DNA from: a virus
Virus record (IMG/VR): IMGVR_UViG_3300031973_001744
Coordinates: 1-55,767 of that record
Strand: one strand, 5' to 3'
Length of the DNA stretch: 55,767 nt
A program made the position numbers and the translations under genes. This document shows, in pieces, positions 1-9,300 of the stretch; position 1 is the first letter of the stretch; the number at the start of each line of letters is the position of its first letter. A model generated the notes under the pieces. The model searched no databases. It saw nothing but the letters and a program-made list of their open reading frames with translations, and was not told the origin of the DNA.

Positions 1-1589
1 GCTCTTAATGCTCTATTATCTTCCATTTCTTTACTATAAACAACATTATATCCTCTTTGAGATAAATGTTCTATTTCGTGTCTAACTACATCTTTAAGAT
101 CCATTGAAATAGTAGACCACATATTAGGTAAATCTCTTGGATCTACTTGGAATATTACAGTGAGCTCTCCTTGAATGTCTTCATCTCCTTCTTCTGCTCC
201 TCCATCTACACTATAAATACCTTCTTCTGTTTCTTTAAATACAATTTTTGCTTGAAGATCAAATTCCATATCGCGACCTTTCTTATCTTGTAGTTCGTAA
301 TTTTTTTGATAAATAAATTCCTCCTGGTCAGGGTATTTATCATGAAATTCTTTCCAAGCATTAAATATATCGCTAGAAACTTCAGTAGTAATAGAATCAT
401 AAACTCCTTCATTAAGAAGATTTACCATTTTATCTACTTCTTCTTTAATAGTTTTATATTGAGAAGGGTATTTTGTACGTAAATGTGTACGATATTTATT
501 AAATGCATCTTTAACTTTGTCTACTAACTCAGGAAATTTCTGGTCGTTTGCTACTTGTTTGGTAGTTTGTAGTTGTTTTATTGAAGCGAATGCTGATTTT
601 AGTTTATCAAATGAATCTTTAAAGGATGGAAGATTAATAACATCGTGAGTAATTCCTCCTGTTTCTTTATTTATATCAGTTGTTTTATAATATCGTGTTA
701 ATTCATCATTAAAATAGTCATTTTCTAAATCAACTTCACCATAATTTTTTTCAATATCTTTTATAAAGAGGGGATCCATTTCAGATGCTTTTTTAGCTTC
801 CATAATCTCTCTAGAATATTGAGAAATGCCATATGGGTCTTTTCCTAGCTTAGGATCAAAGCCTTCTTTAGCACTATGCATATTAATAAACCAATTAGCT
901 TGTGATTTATCATGAGCAGTAGCTCCTTTTCTATTTTTAAACTTTTTTGCTTTAGCTATAGTAACCGGCCCTCCATATGCTTTTGTAATTTTTGCTTTAA
1001 ATGTACCAGGGGCTCCTTTTTTAGTAGTACGAGTTGTATCTTCGTTAACTCCTAGAACTATATTTGTTACTATTTCTAAATCTTCATCTGATAATTCATC
1101 CGGAAAAAAGGTAGCTAATTGATCAGGATTAGTTTTTCTTAATTGAGTTGCAGAAATACCTCCTTCATCTCTAACTACATCTAACTGGAGGTTATCATAC
1201 TTATGATATGAGCTTAATCTCCTTAATAGTTCTTTATCATCTTCTTCCCCTCTTGATCCGGCTGCAAAAATAACGTTCTTATCAGGATTTTCTTTAGCTG
1301 TACCATAAACATCAGTAATTGGTATTTGAGATTGTCTTACTGATACTTTAGGGCTTAAATATTTTTTATATATTTTCCAAATATCTAATGCATTTTGTTG
1401 TGAAATACCACCTCTATCTTTACTACCAACAAAGACATTGTATACTTCTGCATCAGGATATTTTTCAATCATCCTTTTGATTACATTAAAATGTCCTTTA
1501 TGAGGTGGTTTAAATCCTCCACCATAAGAAACTATCGTTCCTTTTTCATCCATAATGGACTCTACTAAAAATTGAGAAAGACTATTCAC
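1..1589 (-). CDS. Nucleotidyltransferase fused to a HEXXH metallopeptidase-like region (C-terminus cut by window edge)
   Basis: The frame is open from a GTG at 1589, overlapping the stop of the upstream nuclease gene, to the left edge (about 529 residues). An ATG at 1553 is an alternative start. Residues 23-33 read GGGFKPPHKGH, the HxGH loop of the cytidylyltransferase/NMN-adenylyltransferase superfamily, and ISATQLR (145-151) matches its ISxTxxR motif. This domain transfers a nucleotide to a phosphorylated substrate; the substrate cannot be told. After a charged middle section, residues 504-508 read HEIEH, a zinc-peptidase-type HEXXH motif, just before the edge. With the GTG start the N-terminus is MNSLSQFLVES, with L-V-E before S, like a T4 prohead-protease site, so the protein may be packaged in the head. 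The nucleotidyltransferase fold is secure; the peptidase and head targeting are inferences. Confidence 0.8.
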   Translation of the reverse strand, partial: MNSLSQFLVESIMDEKGTIVSYGGGFKPPHKGHFNVIKRMIEKYPDAEVYNVFVGSKDRGGISQQNALDIWKIYKKYLSPKVSVRQSQIPITDVYGTAKENPDKNVIFAAGSRGEEDDKELLRRLSSYHKYDNLQLDVVRDEGGISATQLRKTNPDQLATFFPDELSDEDLEIVTNIVLGVNEDTTRTTKKGAPGTFKAKITKAYGGPVTIAKAKKFKNRKGATAHDKSQANWFINMHSAKEGFDPKLGKDPYGISQYSREIMEAKKASEMDPLFIKDIEKNYGEVDLENDYFNDELTRYYKTTDINKETGGITHDVINLPSFKDSFDKLKSAFASIKQLQTTKQVANDQKFPELVDKVKDAFNKYRTHLRTKYPSQYKTIKEEVDKMVNLLNEGVYDSITTEVSSDIFNAWKEFHDKYPDQEEFIYQKNYELQDKKGRDMEFDLQAKIVFKETEEGIYSVDGGAEEGDEDIQGELTVIFQVDPRDLPNMWSTISMDLKDVVRHEIEHLSQRGYNVVYSKEMEDNRALR

Positions 1590-2349
1590 TTTGTTTTATT
1601 ACAGTATTTAATTTTTTCATTAATGGTTCAGGTTTAGGATTTTCTATATCAAAAAGCTTCTTAACACATTTGTAGATTTCTATATTATCTTCAAATGAGC
1701 GTTTACTTTCAATAATCTCCCATCCTTTCCCTTGAAACTTATCTTTCCTAGGACCTCTCTTACTGGATTTTAACCATAAGATACCAGTTCTATGAATTTC
1801 TTTACCATAACACTCTTCATACATTTCTTTATAAATAGCTGTTTGTAGTTCGTAAGTAGATGCAATCGTATTAGATGTCTTAATATCAAGTATCCATCTT
1901 TCACCATTAATTTCTACTACTAAATCACAAGTTCCTGCTACTTTCATCTTATCAGTAAATAAAAATACCTCTGTTTCTATAAGAGTAGGTTTAAAAGTTT
2001 CCCAAAATTCTACGAATCTTAAGAACATTTCCCATACTAATGGTTCATATAATGGTGTTGAAAACTCAGCAAAGTATTTAATTTCTTCTCCTTTTAAGTA
2101 TCTTTCACATAAATCGTGAACTTGAGTACCTTGCTCTCCTGCTTTTTTAACAATATAATCGGCAGAGTATCCAACTCTTTTTAACCAATCTTCAAAATGC
2201 TTTCCTTTTGGATAACATCCTAAAACATAAGTAACTGATGGATAATATTCACCATTTCTTTGATAAAACCGAGAATCTTTTAAAGTAATTTGTTTGTGAT
2301 CGTCGGAAATTTCTAATAATCTATTATAAGATTTTTTTAAAATACTCAT
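1582..2349 (-). CDS. PD-(D/E)XK exonuclease, RecB/Cas4-like
   Basis: 255 residues with the core of RecB-family nucleases in order: H78 in VHDLCERYL, E127 on a beta strand, G139-T-C-D142, D155-I-K157 (the D/E-x-K element) and Q169-x3-Y173, the RecB-type QxxxY motif. Such enzymes cut DNA ends with Mg2+ and in phages serve recombination, replication or host DNA breakdown. No Cas4-type cysteine cluster is visible, so an iron-sulphur Cas4 is unlikely. The start overlaps the end of the primase gene by 4 bases and the end overlaps the next gene, so the three are translationally coupled in a replication/recombination block. Confidence 0.85.
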   Translation of the reverse strand: MSILKKSYNRLLEISDDHKQITLKDSRFYQRNGEYYPSVTYVLGCYPKGKHFEDWLKRVGYSADYIVKKAGEQGTQVHDLCERYLKGEEIKYFAEFSTPLYEPLVWEMFLRFVEFWETFKPTLIETEVFLFTDKMKVAGTCDLVVEINGERWILDIKTSNTIASTYELQTAIYKEMYEECYGKEIHRTGILWLKSSKRGPRKDKFQGKGWEIIESKRSFEDNIEIYKCVKKLFDIENPKPEPLMKKLNTVIKQSE

Positions 2350-3275
2350 ATGAGTTGTAGTTTGTAAGACATAAACGAATATTCGTCTATTGGCTGTGTT
2401 TGTTGTAGAATTTCTACAAATTTATCGAATCCTAAATCTGAAGGATCGTTTTCTGTTGTATCAACAATATAGACTTCTTTACCTTGCTTAAGTAAGTATT
2501 CGCTATATTTTAAAGTTTTTTTAATCGCATCATTATCTAATGCTAAATATATTTTATCTACTTGAGAAGAGATAAGTTTTTTCATTAATGCATTATTAAT
2601 TGATTTACCTAATAATGGTATTGCATTTCTTTTTATTGCCATCATATCAAATGCTCCTTCACACAATATAATTGGAATATTCCAGTTAATATAGTATTCA
2701 AAAGGTATAATATCTCTTGTAACTGTTGGATTTTTATATTTTAATGATGACCATTCTTCAAAGCTTCTACCTATAAAATAATTTAAATTACCATCTTTAT
2801 CATAAGAAGGAATAATTATTCTATTTTGAAATTTACCTGTAGTACAATATCCAATATTATATCTTTCAATATCTTTTTCGGTTATTCCCCTTTGTTTCAA
2901 GTAAGATAAAGCACGTCTTGATTCAAAAGAACTATCAAATTTTTTAAACTCTTTAGGTAACTCTATTTTATTTTCTATATCATTGTTAATCTTTGTTGTC
3001 CGTACCTTAACATACTTTGATAATTCAATAACTTGTTCTTGGGATGCTTTTAATCTACGAAAGAGTTTCAAAAGAGATTTACCACTAAAGTCATCTCCAC
3101 ATACCCAGCATTGATAACTCTGAAAATGTTTAGATTCTTGATCTAAATTTACTTCTAGTTTATTCTTACGATGGTTACATTTAGGACATTTATAAGAATA
3201 ATTACCTCCAGATGTATTTCGTGATGGACCTAATACTGAATTCAGTAGATTAACTAATAATTGATTTACTCTCAT
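2346..3275 (-). CDS. DNA primase, DnaG type (zinc finger plus TOPRIM)
   Basis: 309 residues. A zinc finger is formed by C30-x2-C33 and C56-x2-C59. A TOPRIM domain follows: CEGAFD with the catalytic glutamate E206, then ALDND with D247 and D249 as metal ligands. The order zinc finger, RNA-polymerase-like core, TOPRIM is that of bacterial and phage DnaG primases, which lay RNA primers for lagging-strand synthesis. It is shorter than bacterial DnaG (about 600 residues), because no helicase-binding C-terminus is present, and is close to T4 gp61 in length. It overlaps the nuclease gene by 4 bases and starts inside the GIY-YIG gene. Confidence 0.85.
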   Translation of the reverse strand: MRVNQLLVNLLNSVLGPSRNTSGGNYSYKCPKCNHRKNKLEVNLDQESKHFQSYQCWVCGDDFSGKSLLKLFRRLKASQEQVIELSKYVKVRTTKINNDIENKIELPKEFKKFDSSFESRRALSYLKQRGITEKDIERYNIGYCTTGKFQNRIIIPSYDKDGNLNYFIGRSFEEWSSLKYKNPTVTRDIIPFEYYINWNIPIILCEGAFDMMAIKRNAIPLLGKSINNALMKKLISSQVDKIYLALDNDAIKKTLKYSEYLLKQGKEVYIVDTTENDPSDLGFDKFVEILQQTQPIDEYSFMSYKLQLI

Positions 3276-3690
3276 TTTCTCTTATAAAATCTTTTCGGTA
3301 GAATTTACCTAGAAGATTATCATTAAGATACGAACTTTCTTCCAGAACTTCAAACATCATTTGATATTTTAGTTCATTATATGTTAAAATTTTCTTAGTA
3401 AAACAAATTAAAAGTATTTCTCTTCGTAATTCATCATATCTATTTTCCTTTCTTATCTCTTTTAAAAAAGTATGAGAACCTGTATATTTTAACCAATCAG
3501 ATTCTTTTTCTACTTTTCTCCATCTTTTTTGACCTTTCAATGGAGGAAGTTTTCTTGTAAAATGCAACTGTTTTTTTCCTATATATTTTTTACCTGATGG
3601 GATATGTTCAATTTCATAAATAAAACCAAAAGCACCTTCAGGAAAATCGTTTAAGGATTCGATTTTTCCTTTTTTGTAAATCCAAAACAT
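3250..3690 (-). CDS. GIY-YIG-like endonuclease domain protein
   Basis: 146 residues. Residues 22-40 (GFIYEIEHIP followed by SGKKYIGKK) form the GIY-YIG signature in the divergent form common in T4-like phages, and a later W-x2-YTGSH segment fits the same family. GIY-YIG domains cut one DNA strand; family members act as homing endonucleases, repair nucleases or phage nucleases of unknown target. The gene ends 26 bases inside the primase gene, and its upstream neighbour is a tail structural gene. The length suggests the catalytic domain with little extra. Whether it is mobile or a resident repair nuclease cannot be told. Confidence 0.65.
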   Translation of the reverse strand: MFWIYKKGKIESLNDFPEGAFGFIYEIEHIPSGKKYIGKKQLHFTRKLPPLKGQKRWRKVEKESDWLKYTGSHTFLKEIRKENRYDELRREILLICFTKKILTYNELKYQMMFEVLEESSYLNDNLLGKFYRKDFIRENESKSIIS

Positions 3691-3691
3691 T

Positions 3692-4636
3692 TTAATTCAT
3701 ATCTAAATTTATAATAATATTTGTATCGTTTATATCTGATTTTAAGATAGGTTGTGCTAGTTTACCTACAGCAATTAAATCATATTTGTTATTATATAGT
3801 CCAACTGCTGTAATATATGGATTAAAAAATGATTCAGTAACATAACCATAGGGAGTACCGTTTGAACCAGATATTAATGTTGGATTAGTAGAAAAGTTAA
3901 ATTCATTTTCTCTTATCTTACACATAAATTGTGCTTCATTTATTGTTCTAGTGCTACTAAATGAACATGATAAGTTTTCTCTTGAAAAGGATGTTCTAAT
4001 AGCTTGGGTATTTGGTAAAGAAGATCCTGTAGCTATTAATTTATATGTAAAAATTGCTAAACCGTGCTCGTATATTATATTACCTACATGAGTTTTTCCT
4101 ATATTAGTTGTAGTAAAAATATTACCTTGTTTATCATCCGTAAATCTATATACACCGTCATCAAATAAAAATGTACCAGGTTGTATAGTTTCTCCGAATA
4201 ATCTTCTTGGTATAGATAGTACACCTATAGCATTACCTCCTCCAGGAAGAAGAGCACGAGATTGTGTTAAGGTATTAGATAAAAAATTATAATTATTAGT
4301 AGTTGCTCTTTTACCACTTATAGTCCCGTCTATATTAAAAGATGCAGTAGCTGCAGGGTCTCCAAATGTTTGAGTTAAATAATTACTATAATAAAGTTGC
4401 CTTATAGATCTAAATACTAATTCAGTATATTGATTATCTCTTAGTCCGGTTGATTCAAAGCTTGCACTATCAAAACTAGAACTTAATGATTGTGATGGAG
4501 CTGCTCCTATAAATAAATCAATATTTATATTTGAACTACTAAAGTTAGTTTTACCTTCAAAATTAAAACTTTTATTAACTGTAAAAGGAGTTACTACAGT
4601 ATCAGCAGTTGTAAGTTGTTTGTATGTAAAGCTCAT
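3692..4636 (-). CDS. Virion structural protein, paralogue of the upstream gene
   Basis: 314 residues rich in Ser, Asn, Thr and Phe with no charged helices, as usual for phage beta-structured tail or fibre proteins. The C-terminal third matches the neighbouring 337-residue protein in order: an R-x-N-E-F-N-x-x-x-N-P segment, ISGS/NG, then AVGLYNNKYDLIAVGKLAQP near the end. This C-terminal pattern recurs in structural proteins of marine T4-like phages, but the exact role (fibre, neck or baseplate accessory) is not known to me. It is the last structural gene of the minus-strand block before the nuclease/primase genes. Confidence 0.65.
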   Translation of the reverse strand: MSFTYKQLTTADTVVTPFTVNKSFNFEGKTNFSSSNINIDLFIGAAPSQSLSSSFDSASFESTGLRDNQYTELVFRSIRQLYYSNYLTQTFGDPAATASFNIDGTISGKRATTNNYNFLSNTLTQSRALLPGGGNAIGVLSIPRRLFGETIQPGTFLFDDGVYRFTDDKQGNIFTTTNIGKTHVGNIIYEHGLAIFTYKLIATGSSLPNTQAIRTSFSRENLSCSFSSTRTINEAQFMCKIRENEFNFSTNPTLISGSNGTPYGYVTESFFNPYITAVGLYNNKYDLIAVGKLAQPILKSDINDTNIIINLDMN

Positions 4637-4641
4637 TCACC

Positions 4642-5655
4642 TTAAAAATCTAATTTAACTCTAATTAAAGCTTCTTTAGTAAAATCTTTTAAGAGTGGTC
4701 TTGATAATTTAGCTACCGCTAATAATTCATTTGCATCATTATACATACCTACTGTAGTTAAAAATACTTGAGGTTGATTAATAAAATCGGTATAGATTAC
4801 TTCTCCAGTTGAGCCTGAAATAAAGGAAGGATTTTCTGTATAATTAAATTCTGAATTTCTTAGTCTTACAAATACAAAATCTGATGATACGGTTTCTTGT
4901 GAGTTAACTTGAAAGTTTCCTCCTAATCTAATAGCATCATAAATAGCATCGTTATTTAAACCAGGTGAATCATAGCTTTGAGAAGCCTCCAGGTTTATAG
5001 ACTGCGATGTAGCAAGTGGATTAATTAAAATAGTTCCTATATCTGGTAAAAATAATCCATAGGATCCACTTCCAGCTACATAGCCATTAGATGTATCATA
5101 TGATTCACCATTACTTCCTGAGATTAATTGGAATGCTCTTTGAGCTCCTATAAATGTATTAACTAATACTTCTTTAGAATCATCAGTAAGTTTAATTTTT
5201 CCTCCGGATGCACTAAGATGTAAATTTAAAGTTCCAGGTAATAATTTTTCTTTATATCTAGATCTTTCGACTGAGATAGCCCAAAAATTAGATCCTGTAA
5301 CAATATTAGTTTCACTACCGAATTTAAAGCTTGAATTTTCATCTTCTAAAACTAATGTTCTATATTGACCAAAATTAGTTCTTGTTGGTGATAAAAAAGG
5401 TACTAAATCGTTAAAAAATTCACTACCACTACCAAGGTTATCACAATAAGCTACTTCAAATTGAACAGATGCAGAGGTTGATGTAACAGGGTTCCCGTTA
5501 TAAACACTCATATAATATTTCCCTGAGGATCCGTTCTTTTGAATAGATGATGTAAAAAAGCTTGTTAAAGTAGGAACATTATCCGACCAAGCTGCGGAAG
5601 TTATAGAATCACTACTTACTACTATATCTTCAGTATCAAATCTTTTGTAACTCAT
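4642..5655 (-). CDS. Virion structural protein, paralogue of the downstream gene
   Basis: 337 residues, beta-rich and Ser/Asn-rich. It shares with its neighbour the segment R-N-S-E-F-N-Y-T-E-N-P, ISGSTGE, and a C-terminal TVGMYNDANELLAVAKLSRP block, showing an old tandem duplication. The N-terminal halves differ, which suggests a conserved C-terminal attachment module carrying different outer parts. It lies 5 bases from the next gene in a tightly packed structural operon. A tail, fibre or baseplate-peripheral part is likely; the exact position in the virion cannot be read from the sequence. Confidence 0.65.
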   Translation of the reverse strand: MSYKRFDTEDIVVSSDSITSAAWSDNVPTLTSFFTSSIQKNGSSGKYYMSVYNGNPVTSTSASVQFEVAYCDNLGSGSEFFNDLVPFLSPTRTNFGQYRTLVLEDENSSFKFGSETNIVTGSNFWAISVERSRYKEKLLPGTLNLHLSASGGKIKLTDDSKEVLVNTFIGAQRAFQLISGSNGESYDTSNGYVAGSGSYGLFLPDIGTILINPLATSQSINLEASQSYDSPGLNNDAIYDAIRLGGNFQVNSQETVSSDFVFVRLRNSEFNYTENPSFISGSTGEVIYTDFINQPQVFLTTVGMYNDANELLAVAKLSRPLLKDFTKEALIRVKLDF

Positions 5656-5658
5656 TTA

Positions 5659-6330
5659 TTATACTTTTTCAATTGTTAATGGGATAGTTAATCTAGCTCC
5701 TGAATCAATACCAGTAAAGGTTAGAGTTGTTCTGATTAAAGCTCCAGGAAGAGCATTATTACCAAATAAAGTATTGATTGTTGTACCTTTTAGGTTAATT
5801 TGTGTACCTATTCTAGTGGCAGATATATTAGTACCAAGTGTTTGATTTATTGGTACATTTTGACCTGTTGCTGCTTGTGAATTTATTCCTGTCCCAGTAA
5901 AGGTACTTAGTAACCTTACATCCGCTACAGTGCAGGTATATCCAGCAGTTTCATTTATTTGTTGGTTACCTAAATAATTTAATGTTTGCGGTGTAATAGC
6001 AAGAGAAGCTCCTTGCTTTAATGATATTGCAGAGTAACCTAAATCGAGTACTGGTAGTTTTGCAGTACCTCGTGGTAGGGTTACAAGCTTATATTTCATA
6101 ATTTGATTTTCATCAGGAAAAGCTTCTAGTAGAGGCATATTTTCTAATGCTTCTCCGTAAAATGTTGATCCTGAAGGGTGAGTTGGATTATATAAAGTAT
6201 AATCAATTTCATCATCTGCTACTGCAAATTGTGTAATTCTAAAGGAGCCATCATTTCTTGCTAAAAGCTCTCTTCCTTTTTTAGTTAAAATCGCGTCTAC
6301 TGTTACGACTTGATTATTTAAGTAACCCAT
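5659..6330 (-). CDS. Virion structural protein of the tail/fibre cluster
   Basis: 223 residues starting MGYLNNQVVTVDAILTKKGR. The opening (a short strand, then AILTKKGRELLARNDGSFRITQFAVADDEIDY) is a pattern I associate with phage structural proteins encoded next to large fibre genes. The C-terminal half is Thr/Asn-rich and likely beta-structured. Two copies of an AT-rich late-type motif (6332-6365) lie just upstream, so this gene may start its own late transcript even though the 2093-residue gene is only 42 bases away. No enzymatic motif is visible. Confidence 0.6.
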   Translation of the reverse strand: MGYLNNQVVTVDAILTKKGRELLARNDGSFRITQFAVADDEIDYTLYNPTHPSGSTFYGEALENMPLLEAFPDENQIMKYKLVTLPRGTAKLPVLDLGYSAISLKQGASLAITPQTLNYLGNQQINETAGYTCTVADVRLLSTFTGTGINSQAATGQNVPINQTLGTNISATRIGTQINLKGTTINTLFGNNALPGALIRTTLTFTGIDSGARLTIPLTIEKV

Positions 6331-6331
6331 A

Positions 6332-6365
6332 ATTATAAATATTCTCTTTTTATTATTATAAATAT
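6332..6365 (-). promoter_or_regulatory. Candidate late-promoter motif, two copies
   Basis: Read on the minus strand, AATATTTATAAT (6332-6343) and ATATTTATAAT (6355-6365) lie in the 42-base gap before the gene starting at 6330. The same ATATTTATWA core recurs before other structural and head-targeted genes in this window. Its complement contains TATAAATA, the T4 late-promoter core, but in the opposite orientation. The promoter role is an inference from recurrence. Confidence 0.4.
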
Positions 6366-6372
6366 ATTAATT

Positions 6373-9300
6373 TTAATTTATAGTACCATCCTTAACTAAA
6401 TCTGATAGTATAACATTAATATTACTTTCTACTTCTTCATTTACTGTAACATTTTTTACTACTCCACTTGTTGTACCAAATCCTGAGTTAGGAGGATTAA
6501 GATCTAATATTACTGACGTACCATCTTTATTAAATCTTCTAATTAAAAATTTATCTAAATTTAATCCATTACCAATAGGTGGTTGAATATCAACTAATAT
6601 TTTACCTGTTTCAGCACCTTGATTAATTATTGATACATTACTTACTGTATGTACATTATTTTCTGATCCTAAAAATCTAAATTGATCTCCTGATTTAATA
6701 GTAAATATTTCATTAATAGGTTTAAATGTTGATTCTGGATACTGTACTTGAGTTGATGTATTATAATATTGAGCTAAATCTCTAGAGGATGTAAGTTGTG
6801 TACTGTTAGGAAACGCGCTTCCTGTTTCCCAGAAACTTCCTGTAAGTGCCACTACTGGAAGTTGTTCAGGTTCTCCGTAAAAATTAGTATTTTGTAAATT
6901 AACAACTCCTAAACTAGTAAATTCTAGTCTAACTCTAACCTGATCCCCTGCTGCAGGAAAAATATATGGAGTTACTAAATCAGGTACTGCTAAAGGATCT
7001 CCAGCTGCAACACTACCATCATTAAATATTAAAGAAGTATTTGCAGGTATATTAGTTAATCCAAAAAATACATTTGGTACGCCGGTTCTTATCCATTCAA
7101 TAGATATATTAGATGTTGCTGTTGTACTGTTTAGTACTGCACCTTGAAACCTAAAGCGTATTGGTGTTAGATTAAATCTATCTCCAGTAGTATTTTCCCA
7201 TATACTATTTGGGTGGTCGTATAGTCCTGCTGGATCGTATCCCTCATTAGAGCAGCTTACTGTTAAGATCCCTGTGCTTGGGTTGGATGTTGGATTGTAA
7301 GTTGTATCAGCAAATTTTCCACCTTGAAAGCTAAAGTTGGTATCTAATCCTGATGGATTAGTAAAGTTAATAGATCCTGTAAATTCTTCACCAACACTTC
7401 CATCAAATATAGATGCAAATTGAGTAGTTAGGATTGGATCTACTCTTCTAGCTCCTCTTATAACTCTAGCTTGAGTATTAAAATTATCTAAATTTATACC
7501 AGCTGCTGCATTAGTTGGAAAGTTTCCTCCATCAGTTTGAAAACTATCATTAAGAGCTATATCTACTAAATTATTAGTTTCATATGTTCCTTCCACATCA
7601 AAGAATGATGGAGAATTTAATAATGGTTTAAATGCTTGACCTTGTTTATTTATTAAATATTGTAATTTAACTTGAGTTCCTTTTTCTAATTCAGGAGAGG
7701 TTGGGACTAATAATTTAAAAAACCCAAAATTCGGTTTAGTTTGTTCTATCACAGGTTCTTTACCAAACGATATATCTCCTTTCCATATTGTACCATCAGG
7801 AAGTACAAGAGTATTGGCAGCGGTATATTCATTTAATATAGCACTAGTTAATTTTACTCCATTATATCTTATATTAGACCAAGATTTAGAGAAATAATTA
7901 GAATCTTGTACTTGAGCTTTTACAGCAGTTCTGTTTAAAATTTGTAAAAAGTTTACTGGTAAAACTGTTCCTGATGAATAATCTATATCAAAAAATATTC
8001 CTGAAGTTGTATTTTCTGAAACATTATTTAGTAGTGGTTGACAATCAAAATGATTAAAGAAGTGTGTGTTATCAGATAAGTATCCTGGTTGAATAGAAGT
8101 TATAGTTGATACTGGACCATTACTTGTTACTCCATTTTGATTAATAGCAAATAATGAAGAGGAGATTGATAAAGAGCTTGATCCAAATAAATCAAACATA
8201 TTATTATCAAAATCCGTTTCTACTACTACTGCAACTTGATCTCCTGTAACTAATGCTTGTTGTGGAAAAAGTTCCTCTTTAAAATCAAAATCAAATGATT
8301 GTGTAAAGGTATTTCCTGCAGTTAATCCTACTGTAAATCCGTTACTTTTTAATATTTCGTTTCTTGTTATATTTTTTAACCCTACTTTTACACCATACTG
8401 TATATTTGCGGTAGTATTGTTAGTAAATGCATAAGAGCCTGAGATAGAACAGGTAAAATTAAGTCTTCTATTATTAGTTAATGGTGATGTATATATACCA
8501 CTTTGACTATTTAAAAGTCCGCTTGGATCATTTTCAATATCAAAATTATCAATAATAATAGTTTCAGTAAATGAGGATGGTACTGTTCCTTGATCTGCAA
8601 TTTTTACTAAATGAAATGAAGATGTTTTTTCAACTGAAGCTGAATAATTTAAAAAATTAGATGTAAAGTTGGATATATCGTAAGTACTAAATGGTGATAC
8701 TACTTCATATTCAGTAAATCCTTGACCACTTTGTACAAAATCTACAGCTATACTTTGATTTATACCAGAAAAATCAAAAGCTAGTGTAGTTATTTGCGTT
8801 AATACGTTTGAAATATCTATACCAGCTTTAGTTGTATTAGATATCTTAATATTAGTAAATTTATTTTGACCGAATTTTTTAAAGAAAAATATTTCCCCAG
8901 TACGAGGAGCTGTATTAGGATTTTCAAATCTATCTAATGAACAGCTTTGTTGTCTATATACAAATCTATCATATTCATGCTCAACTTCAACACCTTCGGT
9001 ATTTATATTAGAAAACTGTAAGCAACCTGGATTTAAGGATTGAGTTGTTACTATTATATTAGTTCCAGGGAAAATACCATCATAAAATTCATCTTGATTA
9101 GTATAAATTCTTTCAGTACTTCCTGATTGGAATATAATAGATTCAGATAGTGATTGAGTTATATCAAATCTATTATCGGGCCCTGTTCCGTTAGGACCGT
9201 ATGGATGAAAGGCAGTACTATTAAATACCTCAAATGATCCTCCAGTACCTCCGCTAAATTTATATATAGAGGATCCAGAGGTTGAATATTGTGGAAAGTC

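Noticed and set aside
206-412. 68-codon minus-strand frame
   Set aside because: It lies in another frame inside the long nucleotidyltransferase reading frame, is Lys/Leu/Ile-biased and has no motif.
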